Source: Spirulina sp. CCY15215 (GTDB lineage: Bacteria > Cyanobacteriota > Cyanobacteriia > Cyanobacteriales > Spirulinaceae). From it: a stretch of 38,629 nucleotides of DNA. The DNA lies in contig NZ_JACSWA010000594.1 of assembly GCF_016888125.1 (NCBI RefSeq), positions 1 to 38,629 on the forward strand, read 5' to 3'. This document shows, in pieces, positions 9,699-17,565 of this stretch. Below the pieces are notes generated by a model. It saw only the letters and a program-made list of their open reading frames with translations. It searched no databases and was not told the origin of the DNA. The number at the start of each line of letters is the position of its first letter. Within the stretch, counting starts at the first letter, position 1. The translations under genes were made by a program, and so were the position numbers.

Positions 9699-9944
9699 AT
9701 GACAACCAACACCCCAGATAATTGTCAAACTTGTCCAATTTGTCGTGTTAAGATTGCCCATGATGACAAAGTATATTTTTCTTCTGGCCAACCCGGAACC
9801 CGCGCCCGTCTTTACGCCCGAGTCTGTCAGTATGCTAAAAAAGCTGGCTGTATTAACCAAAATAAAGAGGCGATCGGTACACTCACGAAATCTGACGGTT
9901 TTAGTACGGGAGAAGAAATCAAGAAAATGCTCAAAGCAAGTTAA
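9699..9944 (+). CDS. Small conserved Cys-rich protein of unknown function
   Basis: This 81-residue soluble protein has an N-terminal cysteine cluster (C9, C12, C15) and two further cysteines (about C43 and C51), which suggests metal or redox chemistry. The central stretch VYFSSGQPGTRARLYARVCQ looks conserved and basic. The tail is helical (GEEIKKMLKAS). The start is well supported by GAGGAG six bases before ATG 9699. I associate this type with cyanobacteria but know no function. It is preceded by an AT-rich 187-base spacer shared with the divergent glycosyltransferase gene and followed by a dispersed palindrome. Confidence 0.75.
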   Translation: MTTNTPDNCQTCPICRVKIAHDDKVYFSSGQPGTRARLYARVCQYAKKAGCINQNKEAIGTLTKSDGFSTGEEIKKMLKAS

Positions 9945-9969
9945 TTAGTAACTATAATCAGGTCTAGGG

Positions 9970-9997
9970 TTGACAAAATCTACGATTTATGTATCCT
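9970..9997 (+). promoter_or_regulatory. Candidate promoter of the MBOAT operon
   Basis: A consensus TTGACA (9970-9975) is followed after 16 bases by TATCCT (9992-9997). A transcript starting about seven bases later would begin inside the palindrome 9999-10024 and lead into the MBOAT gene at 10075. The -10 match is only moderate. Confidence 0.35.
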
Positions 9998-9998
9998 G

Positions 9999-10024
9999 TA
10001 AGGGCGTTGTATACAACGCCCTTA
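9999..10024. repeat. 26-bp perfect palindrome
   Basis: TAAGGGCGTTGTA (9999-10011) is followed by its exact reverse complement (10012-10024), giving a 13-bp cruciform or hairpin. It resembles dispersed GTAGGGGCG...CGCCC palindromes common between cyanobacterial genes. Three A after the stem on the plus strand argue against a standard terminator. Confidence 0.9.
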
Positions 10025-10074
10025 AAAATGTCTTTAAATTGTTACTCTCTTCGTGAGTCTAATCATTTTTTCTC

Positions 10075-11541
10075 GTGTTATTTAACTCTTACATCTTCAT
10101 CTTTTGTTTTCTACCGATCGCCGCGATCGGTTTTTTCGCACTCTCTCGTTTCCATTTGCAAAAAATTGCTTTCCTTTGGCTTGCTTTTACCTCTTTATTT
10201 TTTTATGGCTATTGGAATGTTTCCTATTTACCACTTTTTATCATTTCAATTAGCATTAATTATACTCTAGGAAAAACAATAGAAAGAGTTCAGAATTCCC
10301 GATTTTTTCTGGTCTTGGGGATTATATTCAATTTAGGATTATTGGGATATTTTAAGTATAGCCAATTTTTTCTCGATTCTTTTCATCAAGTCTTTAATTT
10401 TCAAGTTCCTGCAGTTAATATTATTTTACCTTTAGCGATTTCTTTTTACAGCTTTACCCAAATTGCCTATCTAGTGGATGCGTATCGAGGTCAAACTAAA
10501 GTTCACCACTATAATCTTTTATCTTATAGTTTATTTATTTCTTTTTTTCCTCAACTCATTGCTGGTCCAATTCTACGTTATAACGAACTGGTACCGCAGT
10601 TTCAAAAATCGCAACTTTTTATATTGTCTCAGAAAAACATCGCGATGGGACTGACTCTGTTTATTTTAGGATTGTCTAAAAAAGTGGCGATCGCAGATAA
10701 TTTGTCACCTTGGGTTGCTAATATTTTTCAGAATCCTAATGACATTACAATTCTAGAAGCATGGCTTGGTTCTTTAGCTTATACTTTACAACTTTATTTT
10801 GACTTCTCCGGTTATTCAGACATGGCAATTGGTTTAGGTTGGTTGTTTAATATTCACTTACCGATTAACTTTAATTCTCCTTATAAAGCCATCTCTATTA
10901 TTGATTTTTGGCGACGTTGGCATATTACTTTATCTCATTTTTTGCGCGATTATCTTTATATTCCTCTCGGGGGAAATCGTCTCGGAAAAATTAGACAATA
11001 TCTTAATTTGATGATTACAATGTTACTAGGAGGATTATGGCACGGTGCAGGTTGGACTTTTATTATTTGGGGAGGACTACATGGCTCTTTATTAGTAATT
11101 AATAATATTTGGAGAAGTTCTCAATGGCAATTTTCTAGAATTTTAGGCTGGTTGTTAACATTTTTCACAGTTGTTTTAAGTTGGGTTATTTTTCGGGCTT
11201 CAAATCTAAAAGATGCCATAGAAATTATCCAAACTATGTTAGGAATTAATCCTATAACATTACCAAATTCTTATCAAACCATTTTCGAGTTTATCTTTCC
11301 TTTTACCTCTTTTCAATATCAAGGATGGAGTCAATTTTCCCACTTCCCAGATATTGGCTTTCAAAAAAGTATTTTAGTGATATTTTGCTTGATTTTAGGG
11401 GTTGTATTTTTACCGAATACGCAAGAAATAATGGAACGTTTTAAACCAACTTTACCAGTAGCTTTTTGTATAGGTTTATTAGCTACTTTTTGTCTAATTT
11501 CTCTCAATCAGGTTTCTGAATTTCTTTATTTTCAGTTTTAA
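10075..11541 (+). CDS. MBOAT family O-acetyltransferase (AlgI-like)
   Basis: This 488-residue polytopic membrane protein of the membrane-bound O-acyltransferase family is of the AlgI/DltB type. It moves acetyl groups across the inner membrane for esterification of extracellular sugars. Hallmarks are the N-terminus LFNSYIFIFCFLPI, the segment LPLAISFYSFTQIAYLVD, FSGYSDMAIGLGWLFNI, and the catalytic region IDFWRRWHITLSHFLRDYLYIPLGG with the conserved His in GGLWHGAGWTFIIWGGLHG (about 320-340). The start is GTG 10075; the protein aligns with family N-termini there, although the ribosome site is poor. The SGNH-like partner begins two bases after its stop, so the two are an operon. Substrate inferred: the exopolysaccharide made by neighbouring enzymes. 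Confidence 0.93.
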   Translation: MLFNSYIFIFCFLPIAAIGFFALSRFHLQKIAFLWLAFTSLFFYGYWNVSYLPLFIISISINYTLGKTIERVQNSRFFLVLGIIFNLGLLGYFKYSQFFLDSFHQVFNFQVPAVNIILPLAISFYSFTQIAYLVDAYRGQTKVHHYNLLSYSLFISFFPQLIAGPILRYNELVPQFQKSQLFILSQKNIAMGLTLFILGLSKKVAIADNLSPWVANIFQNPNDITILEAWLGSLAYTLQLYFDFSGYSDMAIGLGWLFNIHLPINFNSPYKAISIIDFWRRWHITLSHFLRDYLYIPLGGNRLGKIRQYLNLMITMLLGGLWHGAGWTFIIWGGLHGSLLVINNIWRSSQWQFSRILGWLLTFFTVVLSWVIFRASNLKDAIEIIQTMLGINPITLPNSYQTIFEFIFPFTSFQYQGWSQFSHFPDIGFQKSILVIFCLILGVVFLPNTQEIMERFKPTLPVAFCIGLLATFCLISLNQVSEFLYFQF

Positions 11542-11543
11542 CA

Positions 11544-12725
11544 ATGAACAGAAGATATTTTTACTATCTCCAAATTCTCGCTATATTTATTAGCTTGCAG
11601 TCTTTGATAATTGTAGGATTTAATCTCCTTGTCGATCCTTATGGAATCTTCCAATTGATAACCCTAGAAAATTTTAATCAAGAAAAGCCAAGTAAAATCA
11701 AAAATCCTCGACTGTTTAAAGCGATCGACATTATTAATTTAAAACCTAAAACTATTTTACTGGGTTCATCGCGAACAGATTTAGGATTAGACCCCAATTA
11801 TCCTTTATTAAAAGCCTATCCTCCTATCTATAACTTAGGCATTCTGGGAGTTAATTCAGAAGAATTAAGATATTATTTTGAACACGCTCTTGTTAATCAA
11901 GATAACATACAAAGAGTTATTATCGGTCTCGATTTTTTTATGTTCAATACAAACAGAGACAATAAACCCGGTTTTAAGCAAAACCGTTTGCTAAAAAAAC
12001 ACTTGATTATATCCGATTTTGTTGACTTTACTTTATCTACTAATGCTTTAAATGAAAGTTTTCAGACCATTTCTTTCAATCAAAGTCCCGATCGCCTAAG
12101 TCCCTATTTTTTAAATGGGATGTCTGATACTGCTTATTTTTTGAAATATGTTTTCAAAAACACTTCAATAACAAAAGAATTCGATCGCTCTTTAACTCGC
12201 TTTTTAAGCGATCCGACACTTTACGGTAACTATACATTATCTCCCGAAAGATTGGAAGATATGCAAAAAATTATCCGAGTTTGTCAAGAAAAAAAGATAG
12301 AATGTATTACTTTTATTTCTCCTGCTCACGCTTTACAATGGGAAGCTATTCAAGTCGCTGGACTTTGGCCGGAGTTTGAAGAATGGAAGCAAGATTTAGT
12401 TCGTATTACACCTGTTTGGGATTTTTCTGGCTATAACAATATTACCACAGAACAGATCGATAATAAAATGAAAAATTATCTGGATAGTTCTCACTACACC
12501 AAAAAAGTTGGAGATTTAGTTTTACAGCGTATTTTACAAGGGAATGAAACTAATACATCTAATGATTTTGGGGTGCTAATTTCGCCGACTAATATAGAAT
12601 CTCATCTTGTGAATCTGCGAAAAGAGCAAGAAACCTGGACAGCCAAAAATCCCGATCTAGTGGAATATGTCCAACAAATTAAAAGAAAAGTTGAAGCGAA
12701 AAGGTTGAGGGAAGAAATGGAGTAA
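11544..12725 (+). CDS. SGNH-like (AlgJ/AlgX-type) partner of the MBOAT acetyltransferase
   Basis: This 393-residue protein has one N-terminal membrane anchor (about 8-30: LQILAIFISLQSLIIVGFNLL) and an extracytoplasmic domain. LLGSSRTDLGL (about 72-82) fits the nucleophile-serine block of SGNH hydrolases, and YLDSSHYTKKVGD (about 312-324) fits the catalytic Asp-x-x-His block. This is the arrangement of the AlgJ/AlgX/PatB partners that take acetyl from an MBOAT protein and put it on a polysaccharide. Two-base spacing to the MBOAT stop indicates translational coupling. The last 23 codons overlap the 3' end of the convergent acetylesterase gene by 69 bases. The assignment rests on motifs and context rather than close similarity. 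Confidence 0.75.
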   Translation: MNRRYFYYLQILAIFISLQSLIIVGFNLLVDPYGIFQLITLENFNQEKPSKIKNPRLFKAIDIINLKPKTILLGSSRTDLGLDPNYPLLKAYPPIYNLGILGVNSEELRYYFEHALVNQDNIQRVIIGLDFFMFNTNRDNKPGFKQNRLLKKHLIISDFVDFTLSTNALNESFQTISFNQSPDRLSPYFLNGMSDTAYFLKYVFKNTSITKEFDRSLTRFLSDPTLYGNYTLSPERLEDMQKIIRVCQEKKIECITFISPAHALQWEAIQVAGLWPEFEEWKQDLVRITPVWDFSGYNNITTEQIDNKMKNYLDSSHYTKKVGDLVLQRILQGNETNTSNDFGVLISPTNIESHLVNLRKEQETWTAKNPDLVEYVQQIKRKVEAKRLREEME

Positions 12726-13562
12726 CCAAACTCGAGCAAAGCGATCGCCTAGCAAAATATATCCTTCTGCGGTTAAGTGTACATTATCTTCCTGACGAGG
12801 TAAATCGAGAGTATCAAATACTGCTGTATGCGGTGTATTTTGGGCAACTCTAAGTTGAGCATTTCTGACGCGATCGCCATAAGGAAAACTACCTCTGGTG
12901 GTAATTTGTGCGCTGGTAAGGGGAATTTTACCCAGAATAAAGGGAAGATGAGAATTGTCTAATTCTCGGCGAATTCCATCGATAAAGTGCCTTAAATTAG
13001 CCTCGTAACTTTCACCCCCAATGCGATCGCGAGCATCTGATTCTCCTTGCATCCAGAAAAAACCAGCAATTTGTGTATTATACCCCAATTCTTGCAAGTC
13101 AAAAATAGATTGCTTGAATCGTGCGATCGCATTATTATAAAGAGATGCACCGACTTTCCATTCTTCCCTTAAATTCGTTCCATCACGAGCATATTTAACC
13201 AGTGCAACTTGCTCTCCCAGAACTTTATGGAGTCGCAAACCAAGGGAAACTTCGGGACCGCAAGCAAACTTTTCTTGCTTTCCCATTCCACTAAAAGGTA
13301 AAGGCTCTGTAGGAGGGTCTAGTTCAGTCCAAATATTATTTTCAGTGTACCATAATACATCTTCTTGCGTCTTTTTGAATTCCTCAGAAATCTGGCTACA
13401 ATCAGAAGTTGCACCAACCATATTAGATTGTCCAGCTAGGATAAAAACTTTAATCTTTGGTTGATTAAAATTTTGGGCTTGCGATCGCATTGACGGAGAC
13501 AATACTGCAAAAGCAAAAGCTGAAATTAGCAAAATACTGCAAAAGAGAAATATTTTTTTCAT
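12657..13562 (-). CDS. SASA-domain carbohydrate acetylesterase
   Basis: This 301-residue secreted esterase of the sialate O-acetylesterase (SASA, CE6-like) SGNH family removes acetyl groups from sugars. A signal peptide (MKKIFLFCSILLISAFAFAVL) precedes the mature domain. Block I is IFILAGQSNMVG-like (VFILAGQSNMVGA) with the nucleophile Ser; the middle block is FFWMQGESDA; the catalytic Asp-x-x-His is in EDNVHLTAEGY. I start at ATG 13562, where the signal peptide begins; an upstream in-frame TTG (13625) would add 21 non-conserved residues and overlap the methyltransferase gene. The final residues (about LLHFFPQPFRFNFSF...) lie beyond the domain in the 69-base overlap with the AlgJ-like gene and look like a run-on tail. 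Confidence 0.88.
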   Translation of the reverse strand: MKKIFLFCSILLISAFAFAVLSPSMRSQAQNFNQPKIKVFILAGQSNMVGATSDCSQISEEFKKTQEDVLWYTENNIWTELDPPTEPLPFSGMGKQEKFACGPEVSLGLRLHKVLGEQVALVKYARDGTNLREEWKVGASLYNNAIARFKQSIFDLQELGYNTQIAGFFWMQGESDARDRIGGESYEANLRHFIDGIRRELDNSHLPFILGKIPLTSAQITTRGSFPYGDRVRNAQLRVAQNTPHTAVFDTLDLPRQEDNVHLTAEGYILLGDRFARVWLLHFFPQPFRFNFSFNLLDIFH

Positions 13563-13585
13563 CTCTTTTCTTATTACCTGTTTAT

Positions 13586-14356
13586 TTAAGTAGCTTTTTG
13601 GCAAACAAGAGCAATACGACGACAATTTTTATCATCGGTTAATAACAAATTATTACGATAATAATTGTATAGCTTTTGTAAGAGTATTTCATGATTTAAA
13701 ATGAAGAAACGATTGTATAAAACACGCTGCATCAGTCTCAAAGGACGAGAAGTTTTATGATTGAGGTAGTTGGCCTCTTTGATCGTAAAAAATGGACTTA
13801 AAACATTTTCCAAAGCATCTAAATCGAAATGTTGATAATGTTTATCTTCGACTTTAATGTTTTTGCTAGGGACAGTGAGGAGAAAATAACCATTATCTTT
13901 GAGATAATGAGATGCACCCTGTAAAAAATTCGCGATCGCACTAGGCTCAATATGCTCTAATGTTTCAATTAAAGTAATAATATCAAACTTAAAATCAAAT
14001 AAATTTTCTTCACTAATATCCCCACATCTCCATTCAATATTAGGATTCATGATCCTTGCAAAATCGATTGCACGTTGCGAGTAATCTAGTCCAATGACCT
14101 GTTTTCCAGAACTTTTTTTAGTTAGTTCCCTGAGAAAGCGGCCATCTCCACAACCGAGATCGAGTAAAGATTCAAAGCCAATTTTCTCTGCTTTCTCTAA
14201 AATAAAATAGAGATAGGAAATATATTCGTAACCCCAAGATAATGATTGTGTCTGGGAAAAATGAACACCGTCCCATCTGGGAATATAATGATAGGGGTAT
14301 TCGTATTCATTCTCTTGGATGATTTGGCGATCGCTTAAAGAATTCGTGCTTGTCAT
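13586..14356 (-). CDS. Class I SAM-dependent methyltransferase
   Basis: This 256-residue methyltransferase has motif I LLDLGCGDGRFLREL (about 65-79), the acidic motif II position VIGLDYSQRAIDFA, and FDIITLIETLEHIE as the post-I block, followed by YLKDNGYFLLTVPSK. This fold is common in sugar O-methylation and polysaccharide loci; the actual acceptor is unknown. ATG 14356 is chosen because AGGAAGGA precedes it by about nine bases; an in-frame ATG at 14413 would overlap the divergent GT2 gene and add an unlikely basic leader. It is 23 bases upstream of the acetylesterase start, so both are probably cotranscribed. Confidence 0.87.
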   Translation of the reverse strand: MTSTNSLSDRQIIQENEYEYPYHYIPRWDGVHFSQTQSLSWGYEYISYLYFILEKAEKIGFESLLDLGCGDGRFLRELTKKSSGKQVIGLDYSQRAIDFARIMNPNIEWRCGDISEENLFDFKFDIITLIETLEHIEPSAIANFLQGASHYLKDNGYFLLTVPSKNIKVEDKHYQHFDLDALENVLSPFFTIKEANYLNHKTSRPLRLMQRVLYNRFFILNHEILLQKLYNYYRNNLLLTDDKNCRRIALVCQKAT

Positions 14357-14405
14357 AATCTGTATCCTTCCTGTTTTTCCAGCATAGCCTATTTTTTGTC
14401 CAACC

Positions 14406-15332
14406 ATGCCCAAAATTTCGATTATTATCCCTGTCTACAATGGGGAAAAGACAATTCGAGAAACAATTGACTCGGTTTTCGCTCAAACTTTTCAAGACTG
14501 GGAACTCATTATCAGTAATGATGGGTCTAGCGATCGCACTTTAGAAATTGTTACAGCTATCTCCGATCCCCGCATTCGCATTATTTCTGATGTTAATGCG
14601 GGTCTTTCCGAGAGTCGCAACCGAGGAATAAAGATGGCGATCGGTGCATATATTTCTTTTTTAGATGCTGACGATCTTTGGTCTCCTGATAAGTTAGAAG
14701 CACAACTACAAGCATTAGAAAACAATCCCGAAGCAGCAGTTGCTTATAGTTGGACAGATTATATTGACGATCGCGGAAATTGGGTGCGATCGGGTTTGCA
14801 TTTGAGTCCCCAAGGAAATGTTTTATCCGAATTATTCCTTCATAATTTCCTTGAAAATGGCTCTAATCTTTTGGTCCGTCGAGAAGCGATCGATCGCATC
14901 GGTTATTTTGAAACTTCTTTAACTTCTGTACAAGATTGGGATTTTTATTTACGACTAGCCGATCGCTATCACTTTGTCCCCGTGTCGCGATCGCAGATTT
15001 TTTATCGTATTTCCGATACTTCTTTTTCGACTAACTTACAACGTCATCACTCCCAAAGTTTGTTAGTTATAGAACTGGCTTTAAAGCGCAATCCAGAATT
15101 ACTTCAACCTCTTAAAAATAAAAGTTTATCTCTTCTTTATAAATACTTAGCCTGCAAAGTTTTTTCAACTTCAGCTAATCGAAAAAATGGCAGATTATCG
15201 CTTTATTTTAGCTGGCAATATTTCCGTTATGAATCCTTGAAATTTTCAGGAATTAAATTGTTTTTTATTCTTTTCATTAAGGGCATATTTCTCACAGTTT
15301 TGGGTAATGAGAATTTAGACAAAAATAATTAA
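14406..15332 (+). CDS. Family 2 glycosyltransferase
   Basis: This 308-residue cytoplasmic GT-A enzyme has a canonical N-terminus ISIIIPVYNGEKTIRETIDSVFAQTF, then ELIISNDGSSDRT. SESRNRGIKMAIGAYISFLDADDLW carries the metal-binding Asp-x-Asp-type motif (about 85-97), and VQDWDFYLRLA the acceptor-region acidic cluster (about 175). The C-terminal region is basic and amphipathic and may touch the membrane. It is expected to add a sugar from an NDP donor during repeat-unit synthesis. It is divergent from the methyltransferase gene (49 bases), and its stop shares TTAA (15329-15332) with the stop of the convergent HpsE-like gene. Confidence 0.92.
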   Translation: MPKISIIIPVYNGEKTIRETIDSVFAQTFQDWELIISNDGSSDRTLEIVTAISDPRIRIISDVNAGLSESRNRGIKMAIGAYISFLDADDLWSPDKLEAQLQALENNPEAAVAYSWTDYIDDRGNWVRSGLHLSPQGNVLSELFLHNFLENGSNLLVRREAIDRIGYFETSLTSVQDWDFYLRLADRYHFVPVSRSQIFYRISDTSFSTNLQRHHSQSLLVIELALKRNPELLQPLKNKSLSLLYKYLACKVFSTSANRKNGRLSLYFSWQYFRYESLKFSGIKLFFILFIKGIFLTVLGNENLDKNN

Positions 15333-16291
15333 AAGAGTTTTTTAACGGGTTTGAGCTTTTGGTTAAGATAATAGAAAAAACCAGCAATGCGACTAATATA
15401 AATTTGCAGTTCACATTGAGAAATTATATTATCTTGTTGTAATTGTTCTCGGTATTTAATTTTATACTTTAGTGCATTATAAAGATTTCCGAAGACCGTT
15501 TTAAAAGCGATCGCAGGTTTCTCCCAATTTTTAGCTACAATCATTTTTAAAGGAAATAGAGGTAAACAAGACCCATGAATGAGAGCAAGTAAATACTCTT
15601 TTTCTAAACGTTTAGCGGGAATTTTATGATCCAAGTGCATATTAGGATTATACCAAATTTCCCAGCCTTGTTTGTACATATATAAAAGCACTTCTGCATC
15701 TTCTCCGCTTAACATTGAATTACCCACTCGACCAACAAAACTTGAAGATTGAGAGAAACAATCTTGCCAAACTTTTCGACGTACAACCAAGCCTGCACCA
15801 GGAGGTAAACTAATCACTTCAGGTCGATATTGATTAGGTATTTCACCTCTTTCTCTAATTGCAAAAAAACCGATAATTTTGTCAATATTTAGAGGAGGAT
15901 CGACCTCAAAATCTGCATGAATTTGTCCACCATAAGCACCAGATCGAGGATGTTCTCGAGCAAATTGGACTGCATGATATACCCAATCTAAAGCAGGAAT
16001 ATTATCATCATCTAAAAATCCAATTAAGTCTCCTTTTGCTTCTTTAATTGCCCGTTCTCGCGCAAAAGCTAATCCTTGTTGAGCCTCAAAAAAATATTCC
16101 AAGGAAACTAAATTTTCCCAGTCTTTTTGATACTGCTGCACAATTTTTCCAGTTTCATCACGACTGTTATTATCAATAATGATAACTTCCCAAGTTATTC
16201 CTTCTGTTTTAATTTGATTGCGTAAACGGTCTAAAACCAAAGGGAGACGATTTGCTCCATTATAGGTAGGAATTGCGATTGTAATATCCAT
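15329..16291 (-). CDS. hpsE: HpsE-like hormogonium polysaccharide glycosyltransferase
   Basis: This 320-residue GT2 enzyme has N-terminal motif ITIAIPTYNGANRLPLVLDRL, VIIIDNNSRDET, QGLAFARERAIKEAKGDLIGFLDDDNIPALDW with a DDD metal site (about 92-94), and SGEDAEVLLYMYKQGWEIWYNP (about 210). The sequence matches the type annotated as HpsE, a glycosyltransferase of the hormogonium polysaccharide locus described in Nostoc punctiforme. In that locus hpsE lies downstream of hpsA-D; here the gene is upstream of hpsA and on the opposite strand. The symbol reflects family resemblance plus hpsA-D nearby; a generic GT2 remains possible. The C-terminal third is hydrophobic and basic, consistent with membrane association. 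Confidence 0.78.
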   Translation of the reverse strand: MDITIAIPTYNGANRLPLVLDRLRNQIKTEGITWEVIIIDNNSRDETGKIVQQYQKDWENLVSLEYFFEAQQGLAFARERAIKEAKGDLIGFLDDDNIPALDWVYHAVQFAREHPRSGAYGGQIHADFEVDPPLNIDKIIGFFAIRERGEIPNQYRPEVISLPPGAGLVVRRKVWQDCFSQSSSFVGRVGNSMLSGEDAEVLLYMYKQGWEIWYNPNMHLDHKIPAKRLEKEYLLALIHGSCLPLFPLKMIVAKNWEKPAIAFKTVFGNLYNALKYKIKYREQLQQDNIISQCELQIYISRIAGFFYYLNQKLKPVKKLF

Positions 16292-16336
16292 AATATATTT
16301 CGGATCGATCGATTCCCGATCTATTAAATATTTACC

Positions 16337-16975
16337 TTATTTTTGAGCAACAATCCAAGTCACAATCGGCCAATCCTTGCGATTTTTCATGGCTAACTTA
16401 TGGAGGGGATGCCAAGATGATTCTGGGATAGGTTCAAATCTCAAACCAATAGATTCGATCGCCCAAATATATTTATTGCCCCAGCCATCGACATCAATTA
16501 TTTTTGAGAACTTATGGCATAGTAAATTTAACGCATCTGGAGTAAATCGCCAGAAATCTCCAGGTTCTTTATGAATGGGATTGATAAAACAAGTCGTATG
16601 AATGGCAATTCCTCCAGGCTTTAAAATACGATAACTCTCATCGATCGCAATTTGTGGGTTGCCTTCAATATGCTCTAAAACTTGATCGCTACAGACAAAA
16701 TCAAACTCATTATCTGCAAACGGTAAAGCTAAAATATTATATTCAGGATAATTAGCTTCGACAATTTGTGCCGTCTCAAAATTTAAGATTTCACAAAATC
16801 CTCGAGAATTACCGATCGCCAGAATTTTGCCCTCTCGCTTCAGCCCTGCGGTAACGTTTTGCAGGTGCTTGTACATATAGAATCGAGTAATATGCGCTCC
16901 GCGTTTTTGTCCGAGGGAGGAAATTTTAACAAACCCCCGTAGCATTGATTTTAGAGTCTCAGAGAGTACATTCAT
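16337..16975 (-). CDS. Class I SAM-dependent methyltransferase (type 11-like)
   Basis: This 212-residue methyltransferase carries ILAIGNSRGFCEIL (about 51-64) as a variant motif I, with N-S-R-G in place of the usual G-x-G-x-G. YNILALPFADNEFDFVCSDQVLEHIE is the post-I block and ESYRILKPGGIAIHTTCF the conserved C-terminal block. The FINPIHKEPGDFWRFTPDAL stretch is seen in methyltransferases of capsule and O-antigen loci. It is separated by 45 bases from the HpsE-like gene on the same strand, so the two form a likely operon. The acceptor is unknown; sugar methylation of the neighbouring polysaccharide is the simplest inference. Confidence 0.85.
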   Translation of the reverse strand: MNVLSETLKSMLRGFVKISSLGQKRGAHITRFYMYKHLQNVTAGLKREGKILAIGNSRGFCEILNFETAQIVEANYPEYNILALPFADNEFDFVCSDQVLEHIEGNPQIAIDESYRILKPGGIAIHTTCFINPIHKEPGDFWRFTPDALNLLCHKFSKIIDVDGWGNKYIWAIESIGLRFEPIPESSWHPLHKLAMKNRKDWPIVTWIVAQK

Positions 16976-17088
16976 AAAAATGATTTAAAGAACGCCAACA
17001 CCTCGATCATCTTAACAGAAGGCGATCGCGCCTCTCCTTGCTTTGACCCTTGAAGGCGATCGCAATTCAATAATATTTTGCCCCCTGG

Positions 17089-17105
17089 CCCCCCAAAATT
17101 GGGGG
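17089..17105. repeat. C/G hairpin of dispersed cyanobacterial type
   Basis: CCCCCAA followed by AA and TTGGGGG forms a 7-bp stem with a tiny loop (17090-17105), flanked by further C-runs (CCCCCTGG before, TCCCCC after). Such CCCCCAAAATTGGGGG palindromes are frequent between genes in filamentous cyanobacteria. Confidence 0.75.
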
Positions 17106-17281
17106 AAAGTCCCCCAAATTCCAGACAAATAACCCGTAATATCCGCGATCGCTTTCCTTGGGCAAATGGGTACTCTAGGGACAAGTAGGCGTGGATATTG
17201 CCTCGGCTGCTGCAAAAGAGAATATTTTTTGCTTTCTGAGAGAAAAAATTATTTTATTATGCGGAAATCTCTAAAATGGCG

Positions 17282-17310
17282 TTGAAGTCACTCCCACCCA
17301 TTGCTATATA
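17282..17310 (+). promoter_or_regulatory. Candidate hpsA promoter
   Basis: TTGAAG (17282-17287), a 17-base spacer and TATATA (17305-17310) match a sigma-70-like promoter at four of six positions each. The predicted start near 17317 gives an hpsA leader of about 250 bases. Developmental sigma factors control hps genes in Nostoc, so this may not be the main promoter. Confidence 0.35.
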
Positions 17311-17565
17311 AACGAGCAAGGGTAGGAAAGCAACTACTGTTAAGTACATCCCCTTAGCGTATTTTTCCGGAGAAATCCCCAAACATCCTCGCAAAAAGAA
17401 CTTTATTCGAGTGCAAAATTGCGGACTTTACGGTTGACAAGGGAATCAGTCCATCCCCCAGCCTAAAAAGTGAGCTATATTTTTTGAAATTATTTAGATA
17501 TTACCAGTCTTATTTGATTCTTCCTCTTTCTCAGTTCCTTGTGTTAATTGTGTCTACAAGTCGCC

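Larger units (their letters stand above)
16976..17565. other. Long intergenic/leader region upstream of hpsA
   Basis: 590 bases without a convincing gene; short frames here are interrupted and low-complexity. It contains several HIP1 sites, a C/G-rich hairpin (17089-17105), a candidate sigma-70-like promoter (17282-17310), and a consensus TTGACA (17434-17439) that lacks a matching -10 but is followed by AGGGAATCAG. The size suggests regulated expression of the hps operon. Confidence 0.6.

Noticed and set aside
9989-10270. 93-residue frame overlapping the MBOAT start
   Set aside because: Out of frame with the MBOAT N-terminus, which matches its family from GTG 10075.
16972-17215. Short minus-strand frames upstream of hpsA
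   Set aside because: Built from HIP1 sites and C/G-runs, no recognisable domain; treated as intergenic.
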